A stretch of DNA of 52,881 bases from Flavobacteriales bacterium (GTDB taxonomy: Bacteria > Bacteroidota > Bacteroidia > Flavobacteriales > Flavobacteriaceae): NCBI GenBank assembly GCA_003331305.1, contig QOQB01000010.1, positions 1-52,881 of the forward strand, written 5' to 3'. Within the stretch, counting starts at the first letter, position 1. Every line of letters starts with the position of its first letter. Under the pieces are notes generated by a model. It was not told where the DNA came from and did no database searches. It was given only the letters and a program-made list of their open reading frames with translations. Positions 25,663 through 34,484 of the stretch are shown piece after piece. The translations under genes and the position numbers were made by a program.

Positions 25663-26429
25663 TGATGAAAACGATATCACTTTTTGTATTGCTTACGTGT
25701 TTTGTCTGTGTTGGGCAATCTGCTGAAGATCTCTTTCGGGAAGGGAATAATGCATACAATCAAGGCGACTACCAACGCGCCATTACCTACTACGATTCCA
25801 TTAATACGCTGGGCATTCACGCTCCTGAATTGTATTTCAATTTGGGAAATGCGTATTACAAGCAAAATGCTATTGGACCAAGTATTTTAAATTATGAAAA
25901 ATCTCTTTTGTTAGATGCCGACAATGCGCAAGTCATAAGCAACTTGGCATTTGCACAAAACATGACCCTAGACCGGTTTTCACCTCTTCCTGAAAGCGAC
26001 CTCAAAAAGGCAACAGATCGCTTGATATTTTTGACTACCGTTCGCGGTTGGAGTATTGTTGTTGTGGTGTGTGTTTGGCTTACCGTGCTGCTGTTTTTCT
26101 TGTATGTCAAATCTGTTAGAAGCGGCACAAAGCGGTTGTTTTTTAGTGGTTTTGTTGTGACAACTTTGAGCGCATTATTTGCACTTAGTTTTGTATGGCA
26201 ACAAAAGAATATAACATACAATACGCGCCCTGCAATTGTTTTTGCTAAGGAAGAGGCTTTTCGGGCCGAACCTAACCTAAGATCAGAGGTATTGCTCACG
26301 ATTCACGAGGGGGCAAAGGTTTTTGCACAAGAACAAGTAGAAGATTGGGTAAAAATAAAACTGACAAATGGAGCTATGGGTTGGATTCCACAGAGCAGTA
26401 TTCAGTACATCAGCTTTGCTGTAGAATAG
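25662..26429 (+). CDS. batE: BatE, TPR and SH3-domain membrane protein
   Basis: A 255-residue protein: signal peptide (1-18), two TPR units (about 20-90, with LFREGNNAYNQGDYQRAITY and LYFNLGNAYYKQNAIGPSI), two membrane segments (about 127-149 and 160-178), and a C-terminal bacterial SH3-like domain (NLRSEVLLTIHEGAKVFAQE, VEDWVKIKLTNGAMGWIP). Last gene of the Bat operon. The final 20 nt overlap cvpA on the opposite strand and I see no intrinsic terminator. Confidence 0.92.
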   Translation: MMKTISLFVLLTCFVCVGQSAEDLFREGNNAYNQGDYQRAITYYDSINTLGIHAPELYFNLGNAYYKQNAIGPSILNYEKSLLLDADNAQVISNLAFAQNMTLDRFSPLPESDLKKATDRLIFLTTVRGWSIVVVVCVWLTVLLFFLYVKSVRSGTKRLFFSGFVVTTLSALFALSFVWQQKNITYNTRPAIVFAKEEAFRAEPNLRSEVLLTIHEGAKVFAQEQVEDWVKIKLTNGAMGWIPQSSIQYISFAVE

Positions 26430-26934
26430 GCGCAATTTCCTCTATTGGGTTTTTGTCTGTATTGATTTGTTCAAATAAATAGCCCCCCAAATCTTGTAAC
26501 GGCTCAAAGAACAAAGAGCCGTTGGTAATTTCTTCTGGCAAAAAGGATATAAATACGTTAATTTGACCTAAAATCCATATCAAAACCCCACAAATCACCA
26601 ACCACTTACAAGCACCAAAAACGGCACCCAATAATCGATTGAGAAACCCAAGCAAGATCACTTTCGCCAATTTTGTTAGGAGCTTTCCAATCCATGCTAC
26701 ACCAATGATAATACCAATAAATGTGAGCGCAAATGCCAAAAGAGGCAAATATTCCCATTCCAAATATTTTGCTAATAGCCCCGCGGTAAAACTCGAAAAA
26801 TGAAGGGCTCCAAAGACCCCCAACACCAATGCCAATAAGGAAGCTATTTCAACAAAAAAACCGCGTAAAGCACCACGAACAAGTCCGTAGAAGAGCAAAC
26901 ACACCACAGCAAGATCGATATAATTAAGCGGCAT
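26410..26934 (-). CDS. CvpA family membrane protein
   Basis: A 174-residue protein with four membrane segments. The N-terminal LNYIDLAVVCLLFYGLVRGA and RGFFVEIASLLALVLGVFGA are typical of CvpA (colicin V production family), and the central LTFIGIIIGVAWIGKLLTKL and LLGFLNRLLGAVFGACKW are the other conserved parts. Exact role is unknown. The start at 26934 is favoured because the TACATTTG element (26939-26946) is 4 nt upstream. Divergent to pheS. Confidence 0.9.
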   Translation of the reverse strand: MPLNYIDLAVVCLLFYGLVRGALRGFFVEIASLLALVLGVFGALHFSSFTAGLLAKYLEWEYLPLLAFALTFIGIIIGVAWIGKLLTKLAKVILLGFLNRLLGAVFGACKWLVICGVLIWILGQINVFISFLPEEITNGSLFFEPLQDLGGYLFEQINTDKNPIEEIAPILQQS

Positions 26935-26938
26935 AATA

Positions 26939-26946
26939 CAAATGTA
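26939..26946 (-). promoter_or_regulatory. -7 element TACATTTG for cvpA
   Basis: Exact TAnnTTTG on the minus strand, 4 nt before the ATG at 26934. Faces the pheS promoter; the two start codons are only 68 nt apart. Confidence 0.55.
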
Positions 26947-26989
26947 CACATAGATTTGATGCCTATGGCGGAACTACGCACGGAATGTG

Positions 26990-26997
26990 TATTTTTG
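26990..26997 (+). promoter_or_regulatory. -7 element TATTTTTG for pheS
   Basis: Exact TAnnTTTG, 5 nt before the ATG at 27003. It lies within the upstream extension of the ORF and so supports 27003 as start. Confidence 0.55.
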
Positions 26998-27002
26998 CTC
27001 CC

Positions 27003-28022
27003 ATGACAGACAGCATCAAAGCACATATTTCCGATGTAGCAGCTTTTACGGCAGCCTCAACCGAGGAGGTAGAGCAGTTTCGTATTGCATATTTGGGAAA
27101 AAAAGGACATATCACTAAACTTTTCGCTGATTTTAGAAATGTTCCTAATGACCAAAAAAAGGAATATGGTCAATTGCTAAACCAATTAAAAACTGAAGCG
27201 CAAGCAAAGGTGAATGAGTTGCAATCAGCGCTAGGTGGCAAAACCAAAACCAAAGAGTTTTTAGACGACGCTAGCCGTCCAGGGCAGCCCATTCCGTTGG
27301 GAGCTCGCCATCCAATTAGTATTGTTCGTGACAAGGTAATAGATGTGTTTAGCCGGATTGGATATGGATTGTCGTCGGGTCCTGAAGTGGAGGACGATTG
27401 GCATAATTTCACAGCGCTTAACTTACCTGAGCATCACCCTGCACGTGATATGCAAGACACTTTTTTTGTACAGACAAACCCAGATGTAATGCTACGTACG
27501 CATACGTCTTCTGTACAGGTACGCCATATGGAGAGCAACCAACCGCCTATTCGAATTTTATCACCAGGGCGTGTATTTAGAAACGAGGCCATTTCTGCTC
27601 GCTCTCACTGTGTATTTCATCAAGTAGAGGGATTGTATATTGACAAAAACGTGTCTTTTGCTGACTTAAAACAAACCTTATTGTATTTTACCAAAGCCCT
27701 TTTTGGCACGGCTGAAATTCGCCTTCGCCCCTCGTACTTCCCGTTTACAGAGCCAAGTGCAGAGGTTGATATTTATTGGGGATTAGAAACCGAAGCGGAT
27801 TATAGAATTACAAAAGGAACGGGTTGGCTTGAAATTATGGGCTGCGGTATGGTAGATCCAAATGTTTTGAGAAATTGTGGAATTGACGCAGAGGAATTTT
27901 CGGGCTTTGCCTTTGGTATGGGCTTAGAGCGAATGGCCATGCTCCTGTATCAAATTGAAGATATTCGTATGTTTTATGAAAACGATGTGCGTTTTTTAAA
28001 GCAGTTTACTTCGGCTAGTTAA
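27003..28022 (+). CDS. pheS: Phenylalanine--tRNA ligase alpha subunit
   Basis: A 339-residue class II synthetase subunit. It has the N-terminal coiled-coil region, then GARHPISIVRDKVIDVFSRI, the phenylalanine/ATP site blocks GRVFRNEAISARSHCVFHQ, EPSAEVDIYWG and motif 3 GFAFGMGLERMAMLLY. The beta subunit (pheT) needed for the active heterotetramer is not in this window, which is common in Bacteroidetes. Its last 8 nt overlap gpsA on the other strand. Confidence 0.98.
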   Translation: MTDSIKAHISDVAAFTAASTEEVEQFRIAYLGKKGHITKLFADFRNVPNDQKKEYGQLLNQLKTEAQAKVNELQSALGGKTKTKEFLDDASRPGQPIPLGARHPISIVRDKVIDVFSRIGYGLSSGPEVEDDWHNFTALNLPEHHPARDMQDTFFVQTNPDVMLRTHTSSVQVRHMESNQPPIRILSPGRVFRNEAISARSHCVFHQVEGLYIDKNVSFADLKQTLLYFTKALFGTAEIRLRPSYFPFTEPSAEVDIYWGLETEADYRITKGTGWLEIMGCGMVDPNVLRNCGIDAEEFSGFAFGMGLERMAMLLYQIEDIRMFYENDVRFLKQFTSAS

Positions 28023-29010
28023 GGACTTGACTCAGCGCTTTTATTTTTTTCTTCGCAGATGCTTTTTCATAAAGTACATGATAGACACAGTCCATGATGG
28101 GATATTTTCCGTTAAAAGATTTGCTTAACTCGTAAGCTGTTCTTGCGCCGTAATAGCCTTCGGCAACCATGGTCATTTCCATGAGCGCGGCCTTAACGGT
28201 ATAGCCTTTACCAATCATGTTTCCAAGCATTCTGTTTCGACTAAAAACAGAGTAGGCAGTGACTAATAAATCGCCTAGGTACGCAGATTTGTTGATGTTT
28301 CTTTTTTTGTTGTCCACGCCTTTGATAAAGCGCTTCATTTCTCGCATAGCGCTACTGATGAGTACGCTAACAAAGTTGTCTCCGTATCCTAATCCATGCG
28401 CCATTCCTACAGCAATGGCATAAACGTTTTTTAACATGGCAGCATACTCTGTTCCCACAACATCATCAGTTGTCGCAGTACGAATGTAGCTGCAGTCAAG
28501 CTTGGATTTCATCTGTTTTGCCAATTCAACATTGGTGCTTGCAACAGTTAGGTAAGACAGTCGTTCTAACGCTACTTCTTCGGCATGACAAGGTCCGGTA
28601 ACAGCGCCCAAATGTGTTTTTGGAACATTAAACTTTTCAGCTAAGTAATTTCCCACTAGCATTTTACGTTCAGGGACAATCCCTTTCACGGCAGAAAAAA
28701 TAATTTTGTTTTCAATGCTTGTCGTTAGGGATTCTAAAGAACTATCTAAATAAAATGAAGGAATAGCAATAATAAAAACATCGTAATCCCCCGCGATTTC
28801 ATTCAAGCAGGTGTATAGGCTTAAGCGATTAAGATCAAATTCCACGCTACTCAAATAATTGGGATTATGCCCTTCTTCTTGCAAATGCTCATATATGGTT
28901 TCATTGTGCATATACCAGCCTACATTGGTATTGTTTTCACACAAAATTTTTACAAGTGCAGTTGCCCAGCTACCGCTGCCAAGCACGGCAATTTTAGAAA
29001 AATCAGCCAA
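28015..29010 (-). CDS. gpsA: NAD(P)H-dependent glycerol-3-phosphate dehydrogenase
   Basis: A 331-residue enzyme that reduces dihydroxyacetone phosphate to sn-glycerol-3-phosphate for phospholipid synthesis. N-terminal dinucleotide motif IAVLGSGSWATAL (GxGxWxxA), IIFSAVKGIVPE, GPCHAEEVALERLS, and the active-site region AAMLKNVYAIAVGMAHGLGYGDN with the catalytic Lys. The start appears to be TTG at 29010; no in-frame ATG or GTG lies closer in front, and the Rossmann motif begins only seven residues in. Monocistronic on the minus strand. Confidence 0.96.
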   Translation of the reverse strand: MADFSKIAVLGSGSWATALVKILCENNTNVGWYMHNETIYEHLQEEGHNPNYLSSVEFDLNRLSLYTCLNEIAGDYDVFIIAIPSFYLDSSLESLTTSIENKIIFSAVKGIVPERKMLVGNYLAEKFNVPKTHLGAVTGPCHAEEVALERLSYLTVASTNVELAKQMKSKLDCSYIRTATTDDVVGTEYAAMLKNVYAIAVGMAHGLGYGDNFVSVLISSAMREMKRFIKGVDNKKRNINKSAYLGDLLVTAYSVFSRNRMLGNMIGKGYTVKAALMEMTMVAEGYYGARTAYELSKSFNGKYPIMDCVYHVLYEKASAKKKIKALSQVLN

Positions 29011-29058
29011 TTTTTTGGTTTTTTTTAAACATTAATACTTTAACAAATGTTTCACAAC

Positions 29059-29180
29059 TTGGAGCCCAAACACGTGTTACCTTGCAAGTGTAAACGTGAA
29101 GCAAAAAATTGCTTAATAGTTTTTCATAGTTTAATATGGTTGGTTATTAGGAAGCACCTTTTAAGGTGCTTTCTTTCTTT
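29059..29180 (+). ncRNA. Candidate small RNA ending in an intrinsic terminator
   Basis: The gap 29011-29178 has no ORF, yet carries a strong plus-strand terminator: AAGCACCTT (29152-29160), loop TT, AAGGTGCTT (29163-29171), then TTCTTTCTTT. No plus-strand gene ends nearby (pheS stops at 28022, over 1 kb upstream, behind the opposite-strand gpsA). A TTG (29059-29061), 16 nt and TACCTTG (29078-29084) form a near-consensus promoter, which would give an RNA of about 90 nt from near 29090, with another hairpin AGCAA/TTGCT at 29100-29113. I do not recognise an RNA family. The terminator alone is solid; the RNA is a hypothesis. Confidence 0.4.
29152..29180 (+). terminator. Intrinsic terminator (plus strand)
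   Basis: 9-bp perfect stem with a 2-nt loop (29152-29171) followed by T-rich TTCTTTCTTT. On the minus strand the tail is not T-rich, so it reads on the plus strand. Confidence 0.75.
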
Positions 29181-29610
29181 AAAACCATTGTTCCCAAGGA
29201 ATTCTACTAAGAAGTAATACTATTCCTAATCCGTAGAAAACGGCAATTCTAAAGAATTTTTTTCGTGCATTTACTGCCTTTTTGTGTAACGACCAGCCCA
29301 TAGTAATAAGCACGATAGCTAAAATATTAGTAGTGGGATGCTCCACCAAGAAAAGCCGTAATGTGCTGTCTTTCATAACGGCACCCATGCCATTTTCCCA
29401 TGCTGAGAAATAGGGAGAAACAAAATAGGTTATAAGACCTAATAGCAGTTGGATGTGTGAAAAAATAAGCGCAAAGAGCGAAAGACGAAGATCGCGATTG
29501 CCAAAGCTACGCTTGGTGACTAGTCCCAAAAATGCGTTTAAAATTGCCAAGACCAATACGATAAGCACTATATAGGCAAGGCGAGAGTGTAAAGAAAGAA
29601 TGATGTCCAT
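29179..29610 (-). CDS. Four-helix membrane protein, cytochrome b-like
   Basis: A 143-residue protein of four hydrophobic helices (about 11-31, 45-66, 91-106, 119-136). Conserved-looking histidines sit in or near helices: H8 (SLHSRLAYI), H52 (IFSHIQLLLG), H90 (VEHPTTN). This layout suits a small membrane heme b protein, and similar flavobacterial proteins are often labelled cytochrome B, but heme binding is inference. It has its own -7 element (29627-29634), though it follows the exonuclease gene by 39 nt on the same strand. It is not paired with any redox partner here. Confidence 0.7.
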   Translation of the reverse strand: MDIILSLHSRLAYIVLIVLVLAILNAFLGLVTKRSFGNRDLRLSLFALIFSHIQLLLGLITYFVSPYFSAWENGMGAVMKDSTLRLFLVEHPTTNILAIVLITMGWSLHKKAVNARKKFFRIAVFYGLGIVLLLSRIPWEQWF

Positions 29611-29626
29611 AATAAATGTATTACCA

Positions 29627-29634
29627 CAAAAATA
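29627..29634 (-). promoter_or_regulatory. -7 element TATTTTTG for the small membrane protein
   Basis: Exact TAnnTTTG on the minus strand, 16 nt before the ATG at 29610; suggests its own transcript inside the longer minus-strand gene run. Confidence 0.5.
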
Positions 29635-29649
29635 CAGAATTCACATCGG

Positions 29650-30378
29650 TTAATCGTCTTCTGAGACATAAACGATTTCGTCCTCATCTAGTGGCGGGTG
29701 TAATATTAGTTTTAAATAGACTTGCGCTAGGGTAACCACATCTTTTTCGCAATACTTTACAATGCGGGGCAAGTCATTTTTTTCATAATAAACCCGCGCA
29801 ACGTCTGAGCCGCCCATGTCGTCTTTGGGCGAGGGAATATCAAAAAAATGCGCCAAAAGTTTTAAGGAAGTGTAGTGTTTGTAGTCGCCAAACTTCCAAA
29901 GCTCTAACGTATCAAGATGTGGCACTTCCCAAGGTTTTTTGCCCATAAGCTGTAACAATAACGGTAACGCCAATTGATGTTTCAGCATACGTCTTGCCAA
30001 AAAGGGGAAGTCAAATTCTTTGCCGTTGTGTGCACATAGCCTGTGTTGTCGATCTGAAAAATGATGGTCGAGCAACTCTTTAAAGCTCCGTAATAGCTTA
30101 GGTTCTTCACCTGAAAAACTTCGAACTCTAAATTGCCGTCCTTCTGTAGTGGTCGTTACATATCCAATGGATACACATACAATTTTGCCAAATTCTGCCC
30201 AAATACCTGCATGCCCATAGTATGCTGCTGCGGTAAGATCATTTTCTTTACGCTTGTAAGTCGTTTTGGCATCAAAAAGCTGTTGAGTTTCCTGGTCGAG
30301 TAAGTCAAAATTCGGCTGCTCAGGAACCGTTTCAATATCCAAAAAAAGGATATGCTCAAGGGGTTGGGGCGTTTTCAT
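29650..30378 (-). CDS. Predicted 3'-5' exonuclease, PolB-exonuclease-like
   Basis: A 242-residue DEDD-type ribonuclease H-fold exonuclease. Acidic motifs are visible: ExoI LFLDIETVPE (DxE), ExoII AHNGKEFDFPFLARRML (HNGxxFD), and ExoIII YCEKDVVTLAQVYLKL, with Tyr four residues before the Asp (DEDDy type). Similar to proteins annotated as PolB-like 3'-5' exonuclease, without polymerase. Substrate unknown; repair or RNA processing possible. Overlaps the serine hydrolase gene by 23 nt upstream, so they are co-transcribed. Confidence 0.85.
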   Translation of the reverse strand: MKTPQPLEHILFLDIETVPEQPNFDLLDQETQQLFDAKTTYKRKENDLTAAAYYGHAGIWAEFGKIVCVSIGYVTTTTEGRQFRVRSFSGEEPKLLRSFKELLDHHFSDRQHRLCAHNGKEFDFPFLARRMLKHQLALPLLLQLMGKKPWEVPHLDTLELWKFGDYKHYTSLKLLAHFFDIPSPKDDMGGSDVARVYYEKNDLPRIVKYCEKDVVTLAQVYLKLILHPPLDEDEIVYVSEDD

Positions 30379-31528
30379 TGGCTAACATTGCAAAGGCTTC
30401 TTCCATATAACCCAAATAATCCGCAGAATGGCGCACGCCTGGAAGATCAGGGAGTTGTTTGTGACCCAAACGCACTATAATCACATCGTCCTCAGGGAAT
30501 ACAATAACATATTGCCCATTGTGCCCGCGCATGCTAAAATAGCGTTTGCCCATGTGTGAACCCAACCACCAGCCATATCCGTAATCACTGCCATTTTCAA
30601 ACTGTGGTGTAGTAGATTTTTTTACATACTCAGGGCTAAGGAGTTGTGCTCCGTTCCAAACGCCATCATTTTTAAATAAGCCAGCAAAACGCGCGTAGTC
30701 GCGTGCATTGGAATTAAAACAACAATACGATTTTTCAACACCTTTTTTAGCGGAGTCTAGCCGCCAGTTTGAATCTGCCTGTGCGCCTAGGGGATTCCAA
30801 AAATAGCGACGTACCAAATCGGAAATGGTTTCTCCAGTGGCTTCCGTTAATACCAAAGAAAGCAATTGCGTGCTTCCACTTTGATATACAAATCGTTTGC
30901 CCGGCTCATTTTTGATGGGAATGGATTTCATCACTCGCGTGATATCACGTGTAATATAGGTGCGCGGTGTGATGGTGAGTAAGTTCTCGTAATCTTCTTT
31001 CCAATCTAATCCAGAAGACATGGTTGCCAAATTTCCAACAGTCATGTTATCTGCGTACGGACCTTTTAACCACGGCAAAAAGTCTTTTGCTTTTTGGTCA
31101 TAACTTTTTACATGGCCTTCCTTTATTGCTTTTTCCAGCGATGCTGCTACAATCGTTTTTACCATTGAAAACGAATTGGTTTTGCTGCTTTTATCAAATC
31201 CATCAAAGTATTGTTCGTGCCAAATGGAGTCGTTTTTGATGACAAGAAACGCCACGGTTTTATGATCCTTGTGTAGCTTTTTTAGGGTTTCTGTAGCAGG
31301 AACATTGTTGTAATTTGTATGAAGTGCCCAGGGTTGATACGTATCGCTTTTAGGGATTTCACGCACATCGAAATGAATATAATCTTCAAGCCCCGCAGTG
31401 GTTTTGCCCAACTCAACGACTTTTAGACCCAATTCTAGCAGGTAGCCGTAGCCCGATACAAATAGCAAAGCAATAATAATCACAAGTGCAAATGCAATAA
31501 CTTTAAGGGTAGCTAGTAGTTTTTTCAT
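30356..31528 (-). CDS. Serine hydrolase of the beta-lactamase (class C/penicillin-binding) family
   Basis: A 390-residue protein with an N-terminal membrane anchor or signal (about 8-26) and a serine-hydrolase domain. The catalytic S121-M-V-K124 (SxxK) lies in TNSFSMVKT; ATMSSGLDWKEDY and YCCFNSNARDYARFAGLF carry the second motif region, and the C-terminal MRGHNGQYVIVFPEDD holds the third (HxG-type) element. Members include esterases and D-amino-acid peptidases; true beta-lactamase activity is unlikely. Lies 46 nt downstream of hemB on the same strand, probably by read-through and not a heme function. Confidence 0.88.
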   Translation of the reverse strand: MKKLLATLKVIAFALVIIIALLFVSGYGYLLELGLKVVELGKTTAGLEDYIHFDVREIPKSDTYQPWALHTNYNNVPATETLKKLHKDHKTVAFLVIKNDSIWHEQYFDGFDKSSKTNSFSMVKTIVAASLEKAIKEGHVKSYDQKAKDFLPWLKGPYADNMTVGNLATMSSGLDWKEDYENLLTITPRTYITRDITRVMKSIPIKNEPGKRFVYQSGSTQLLSLVLTEATGETISDLVRRYFWNPLGAQADSNWRLDSAKKGVEKSYCCFNSNARDYARFAGLFKNDGVWNGAQLLSPEYVKKSTTPQFENGSDYGYGWWLGSHMGKRYFSMRGHNGQYVIVFPEDDVIIVRLGHKQLPDLPGVRHSADYLGYMEEAFAMLANENAPTP

Positions 31529-31574
31529 GTAAGATTTTCAGTGGAAAGTACGAAATTTTATGTTTTTGATATTA

Positions 31575-32549
31575 TTACAGGAGTTTCAACGCTTGTTCTG
31601 CATGATAGGAAATAATGATGGAAGCGCCTGCACGCTTAAACGCCATAAGTTGTTCAAGCATCACGGTATCGTGGTCTAACCATCCTTTTTCAGCAGCAGC
31701 TTTTAGCATGGCATATTCACCGCTAACTTGATATACGGCAATGGGCACTTGTATTTCATTTGCCAAATCCCGGACAATATCCAAGTAAGCCATACCCGGT
31801 TTTACCATAACAATATCTGCTCCTTCTTCAACATCACGGGCTGCCTCAACGAGTGCTTCTTTTCGATTTGCTACATCCATTTGATAGGTTTTTTTATCGC
31901 CAAAACCAGGCGCAGAATCGAGCGCATCACGGAAAGGCCCATAAAAGCCAGAGGCATATTTGGCACTATAGCCCATAATAACGGTATTTACATACCCCGC
32001 CTTTTCTAACCCCTGACGAATGGCCAAAACACGTCCATCCATCATATCACTTGGCGCAACAATATTGGCGCCACATTCGGCATGACTAAGCGCCATTTTT
32101 GTTAAGACTGCCACTGTTGCGTCGTTTAAAATTTTATCATCTTTTACAATACCATCGTGTCCATAGCTAGAAAAGGGATCCAGCGCCACATCGGTAGCAA
32201 CTACCAATTCAGGAACGGCTTTTTTAATAGCGCGAATGCTGCGTTGCATCAGTCCGTCTGGATTTAGAGCAGCCAATCCGGTGTTATCTTTTTCTGCATC
32301 AGCAACTTTTACAAAAAGCAATACGCCACGTATGCCCAAGTCATAAAGTCGCTTAGCCTCTGCAGTTGCAAGGTCAAGACTAAACCTAAAATAATCTGGC
32401 ATTGAAGGGATTTCTGTTTTTGTTTCTGTGCCTTCTATAATAAAAAGCGGCACCATAAAATCGTTTGCAGTAAGTGTTGTTTCACGAACTAAATCACGCA
32501 TGGCCGCGCTAGTTCTTATTCGTCGATTTCTATAAAGAGGATACATCAT
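31575..32549 (-). CDS. hemB: Delta-aminolevulinic acid dehydratase (porphobilinogen synthase)
   Basis: A 324-residue enzyme that condenses two 5-aminolevulinates to porphobilinogen. The two active-site lysines are in MGYSAKYASGFYGPFRDA and MVKPGMAYLDIV (Schiff base). It also shows ATDVALDPFSSYGHDG, which in zinc-type enzymes would carry extra cysteines; here the metal loop reads DVALDPFSSYGH, without them, so it is likely a Mg2+-type enzyme. Start MMYPLYRN (either of two adjacent ATGs). 3 nt after hemF. Confidence 0.97.
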   Translation of the reverse strand: MMYPLYRNRRIRTSAAMRDLVRETTLTANDFMVPLFIIEGTETKTEIPSMPDYFRFSLDLATAEAKRLYDLGIRGVLLFVKVADAEKDNTGLAALNPDGLMQRSIRAIKKAVPELVVATDVALDPFSSYGHDGIVKDDKILNDATVAVLTKMALSHAECGANIVAPSDMMDGRVLAIRQGLEKAGYVNTVIMGYSAKYASGFYGPFRDALDSAPGFGDKKTYQMDVANRKEALVEAARDVEEGADIVMVKPGMAYLDIVRDLANEIQVPIAVYQVSGEYAMLKAAAEKGWLDHDTVMLEQLMAFKRAGASIIISYHAEQALKLL

Positions 32550-32552
32550 ATG

Positions 32553-33455
32553 CTACACCCAGGTTTTGGGATTTTTTAGAACGGTTATCAGTTTTGCTTC
32601 TTCAGTGTTTTCTTCTGGTTGTACGTCATACGCCCATTGAACGGTTGGCGGTAAGCTCATCAAAATACTTTCAATACGCCCTTTTGTTTTGAGGCCAAAC
32701 AGCGTGCCTTTATCATGTACCAAATTAAACTCTACATATCTACCGCGTCTAATTTCTTGCCATTGCCGTTGCTCGCTAGTGTATGGAAGTATTTTTCGTT
32801 TTTGTACGATAGGTAGATAAGCGTCAAGGAATGCATCGCCCATTTGGGTAATAAACGCATACCATGATGCTAAATCGTGCACCTCGTTAGGGCGGCAATA
32901 ATCAAAAAACAAGCCTCCAATACCACGTGCTTCATCACGATGGTGATTCCAAAAATAGGCGTCACATTTCTTTTTATAATTTGCATAAAAGATAGCGTCG
33001 TGTGCATCGCAAGCCGCCTTGCACACACCATGAAAATGCGTGGCATCTTCTTCGAACAAATAATAGGGTGTTAGATCTAAACCACCACCGAACCATTGAT
33101 CTACAATATTTTTATCGTCGTCATACAGTTCAAAATATCTAAAGTTGGCATGAACTGTTGGCACCATCGGATTTTTAGGATGCAACACCAAACTTATGCC
33201 ACAGGCGAAAAAATCGGTATGTGAAACACCTAACTGGTTTTGCATGGACTCAGGAAGTGACCCAAAAACCTCTGAAATATTTACGCCTCCTTTTTCAAAA
33301 ACGTTTCCATTTTCAATAACACGTGTTCTTCCGCCACCACCGCCTTCACGTTGCCACTTGTCCTCACGGAAAAGCGCCAAGCCATCTTCTTGCGCTAACG
33401 CAGTCGTGATGCGATTTTGAAGGGCTTTGATATAGGTGGTAAATTGGGATTTCAT
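32553..33455 (-). CDS. hemF: Oxygen-dependent coproporphyrinogen III oxidase
   Basis: A 300-residue HemF, which oxidatively decarboxylates coproporphyrinogen III to protoporphyrinogen IX using O2. Family blocks seen: GGGGGRTRVIENGNVFEKGG, GGGLDLTPYYLFEEDATHFH, RGIGGLFFDY and GRYVEFNLVHDKGTLFGLKT. Use of the oxygen-dependent form, with no hemN in the cluster, points to aerobic growth. Gaps of 3 nt to hemE and hemB. Confidence 0.98.
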   Translation of the reverse strand: MKSQFTTYIKALQNRITTALAQEDGLALFREDKWQREGGGGGRTRVIENGNVFEKGGVNISEVFGSLPESMQNQLGVSHTDFFACGISLVLHPKNPMVPTVHANFRYFELYDDDKNIVDQWFGGGLDLTPYYLFEEDATHFHGVCKAACDAHDAIFYANYKKKCDAYFWNHHRDEARGIGGLFFDYCRPNEVHDLASWYAFITQMGDAFLDAYLPIVQKRKILPYTSEQRQWQEIRRGRYVEFNLVHDKGTLFGLKTKGRIESILMSLPPTVQWAYDVQPEENTEEAKLITVLKNPKTWV

Positions 33456-33458
33456 GTT

Positions 33459-34484
33459 CTAAGCGTTGTAAGATTTTATGGCATTTACAAAAGCTTTGGC
33501 GTGATCAACAGGGATATTTGGTAATATACCATGCCCCAAATTGGCAATATAGTGTTGCGTTCCAAACGCATCTACCATATTTTTTGCCATTTTTTCAATC
33601 TCTGGAATTGGCGATAGCAACCTCGATGGGTCAAAATTCCCTTGAAGTGTAATTTGTCCGCCTGATAAATAGCGTGCATTTCGTGCCGAGCAGGTCCAAT
33701 CTACTCCAAGCGCATGCGCGCCAGAGCGTGCCATAGTAGGCAAGGCAAACCAACAGCCTTTCGCAAAGGCAATGACTTTGGTTTCTTCTTTAAGCGCATC
33801 TATAATTTGCTGCATATACTCCCAGGAAAACGTTTGATAATCTGCTTCACCGAGCATACCGCCCCAAGAATCAAAAAGTTGTACGGCATCAACGCCAGCA
33901 CGTACTTTTGCTTTTAAGTATGCAATGGTGGTATCAGTAATTTTTTGAAGCAATTGATGTGCCGCTTCTGGCTGCGAAAAGCAAAACCCTTTTGCCAAGT
34001 CAAAATTCTTGGATCCTTGGCCTTGTACTGCATAACACAAAATGGTCCACGGGGAGCCGGCAAAACCAATAAGAGGAACGCGATTATCCAACGCTAATTT
34101 GGTTTGTTTTACCGCTTCCATAACGTAATGTAATCGATCTTCAACATCAGGCACAACTACATTTCCAACATCTTTACTGTTGCGAATCGGATTCGGTAGC
34201 CACGGCCCAATACCATCTTTCATTTCAACCGTTATGTCCATTGCTTGCGGCACGACCAAAATATCCGAAAATAAAATGGCAGCATCTGTTCCTACTTGGT
34301 CTATGGGCATGACGGTAATTTCGGTAGCCAATTCGGGTGTGCGGCAACGTGTAAAAAAGTCATATTTTGCCTTAAGATTCATAAAATCAGGCAGGTAGCG
34401 TCCTGCTTGTCGCATCATCCACACGGGCGGTCTTGATAATGCCTCCCCATTGAGTGCACGAAGAAATAAGTCATTTTTAAGCAT
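33459..34484 (-). CDS. hemE: Uroporphyrinogen decarboxylase
   Basis: A 341-residue HemE that converts uroporphyrinogen III to coproporphyrinogen III. The signature [16 protein letters not shown] is near the N-terminus; [37 protein letters not shown] and [13 protein letters not shown] are present. The start at 34484 ([11 protein letters not shown]) overlaps the hemD end by 8 nt; an upstream ATG at 34523 would add 13 residues with no family match. Confidence 0.98.
   Translation of the reverse strand: MLKNDLFLRALNGEALSRPPVWMMRQAGRYLPDFMNLKAKYDFFTRCRTPELATEITVMPIDQVGTDAAILFSDILVVPQAMDITVEMKDGIGPWLPNPIRNSKDVGNVVVPDVEDRLHYVMEAVKQTKLALDNRVPLIGFAGSPWTILCYAVQGQGSKNFDLAKGFCFSQPEAAHQLLQKITDTTIAYLKAKVRAGVDAVQLFDSWGGMLGEADYQTFSWEYMQQIIDALKEETKVIAFAKGCWFALPTMARSGAHALGVDWTCSARNARYLSGGQITLQGNFDPSRLLSPIPEIEKMAKNMVDAFGTQHYIANLGHGILPNIPVDHAKAFVNAIKSYNA

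Noticed and set aside
29011-29180. tRNA or known structured RNA in the gpsA upstream gap
   Set aside because: No cloverleaf, no CCA end or T-arm sequence; only the terminator and a weak hairpin are clear.
30356-31528. True antibiotic beta-lactamase
   Set aside because: Has SxxK but belongs by layout to the broad serine hydrolase/esterase group with a membrane anchor; no resistance context.
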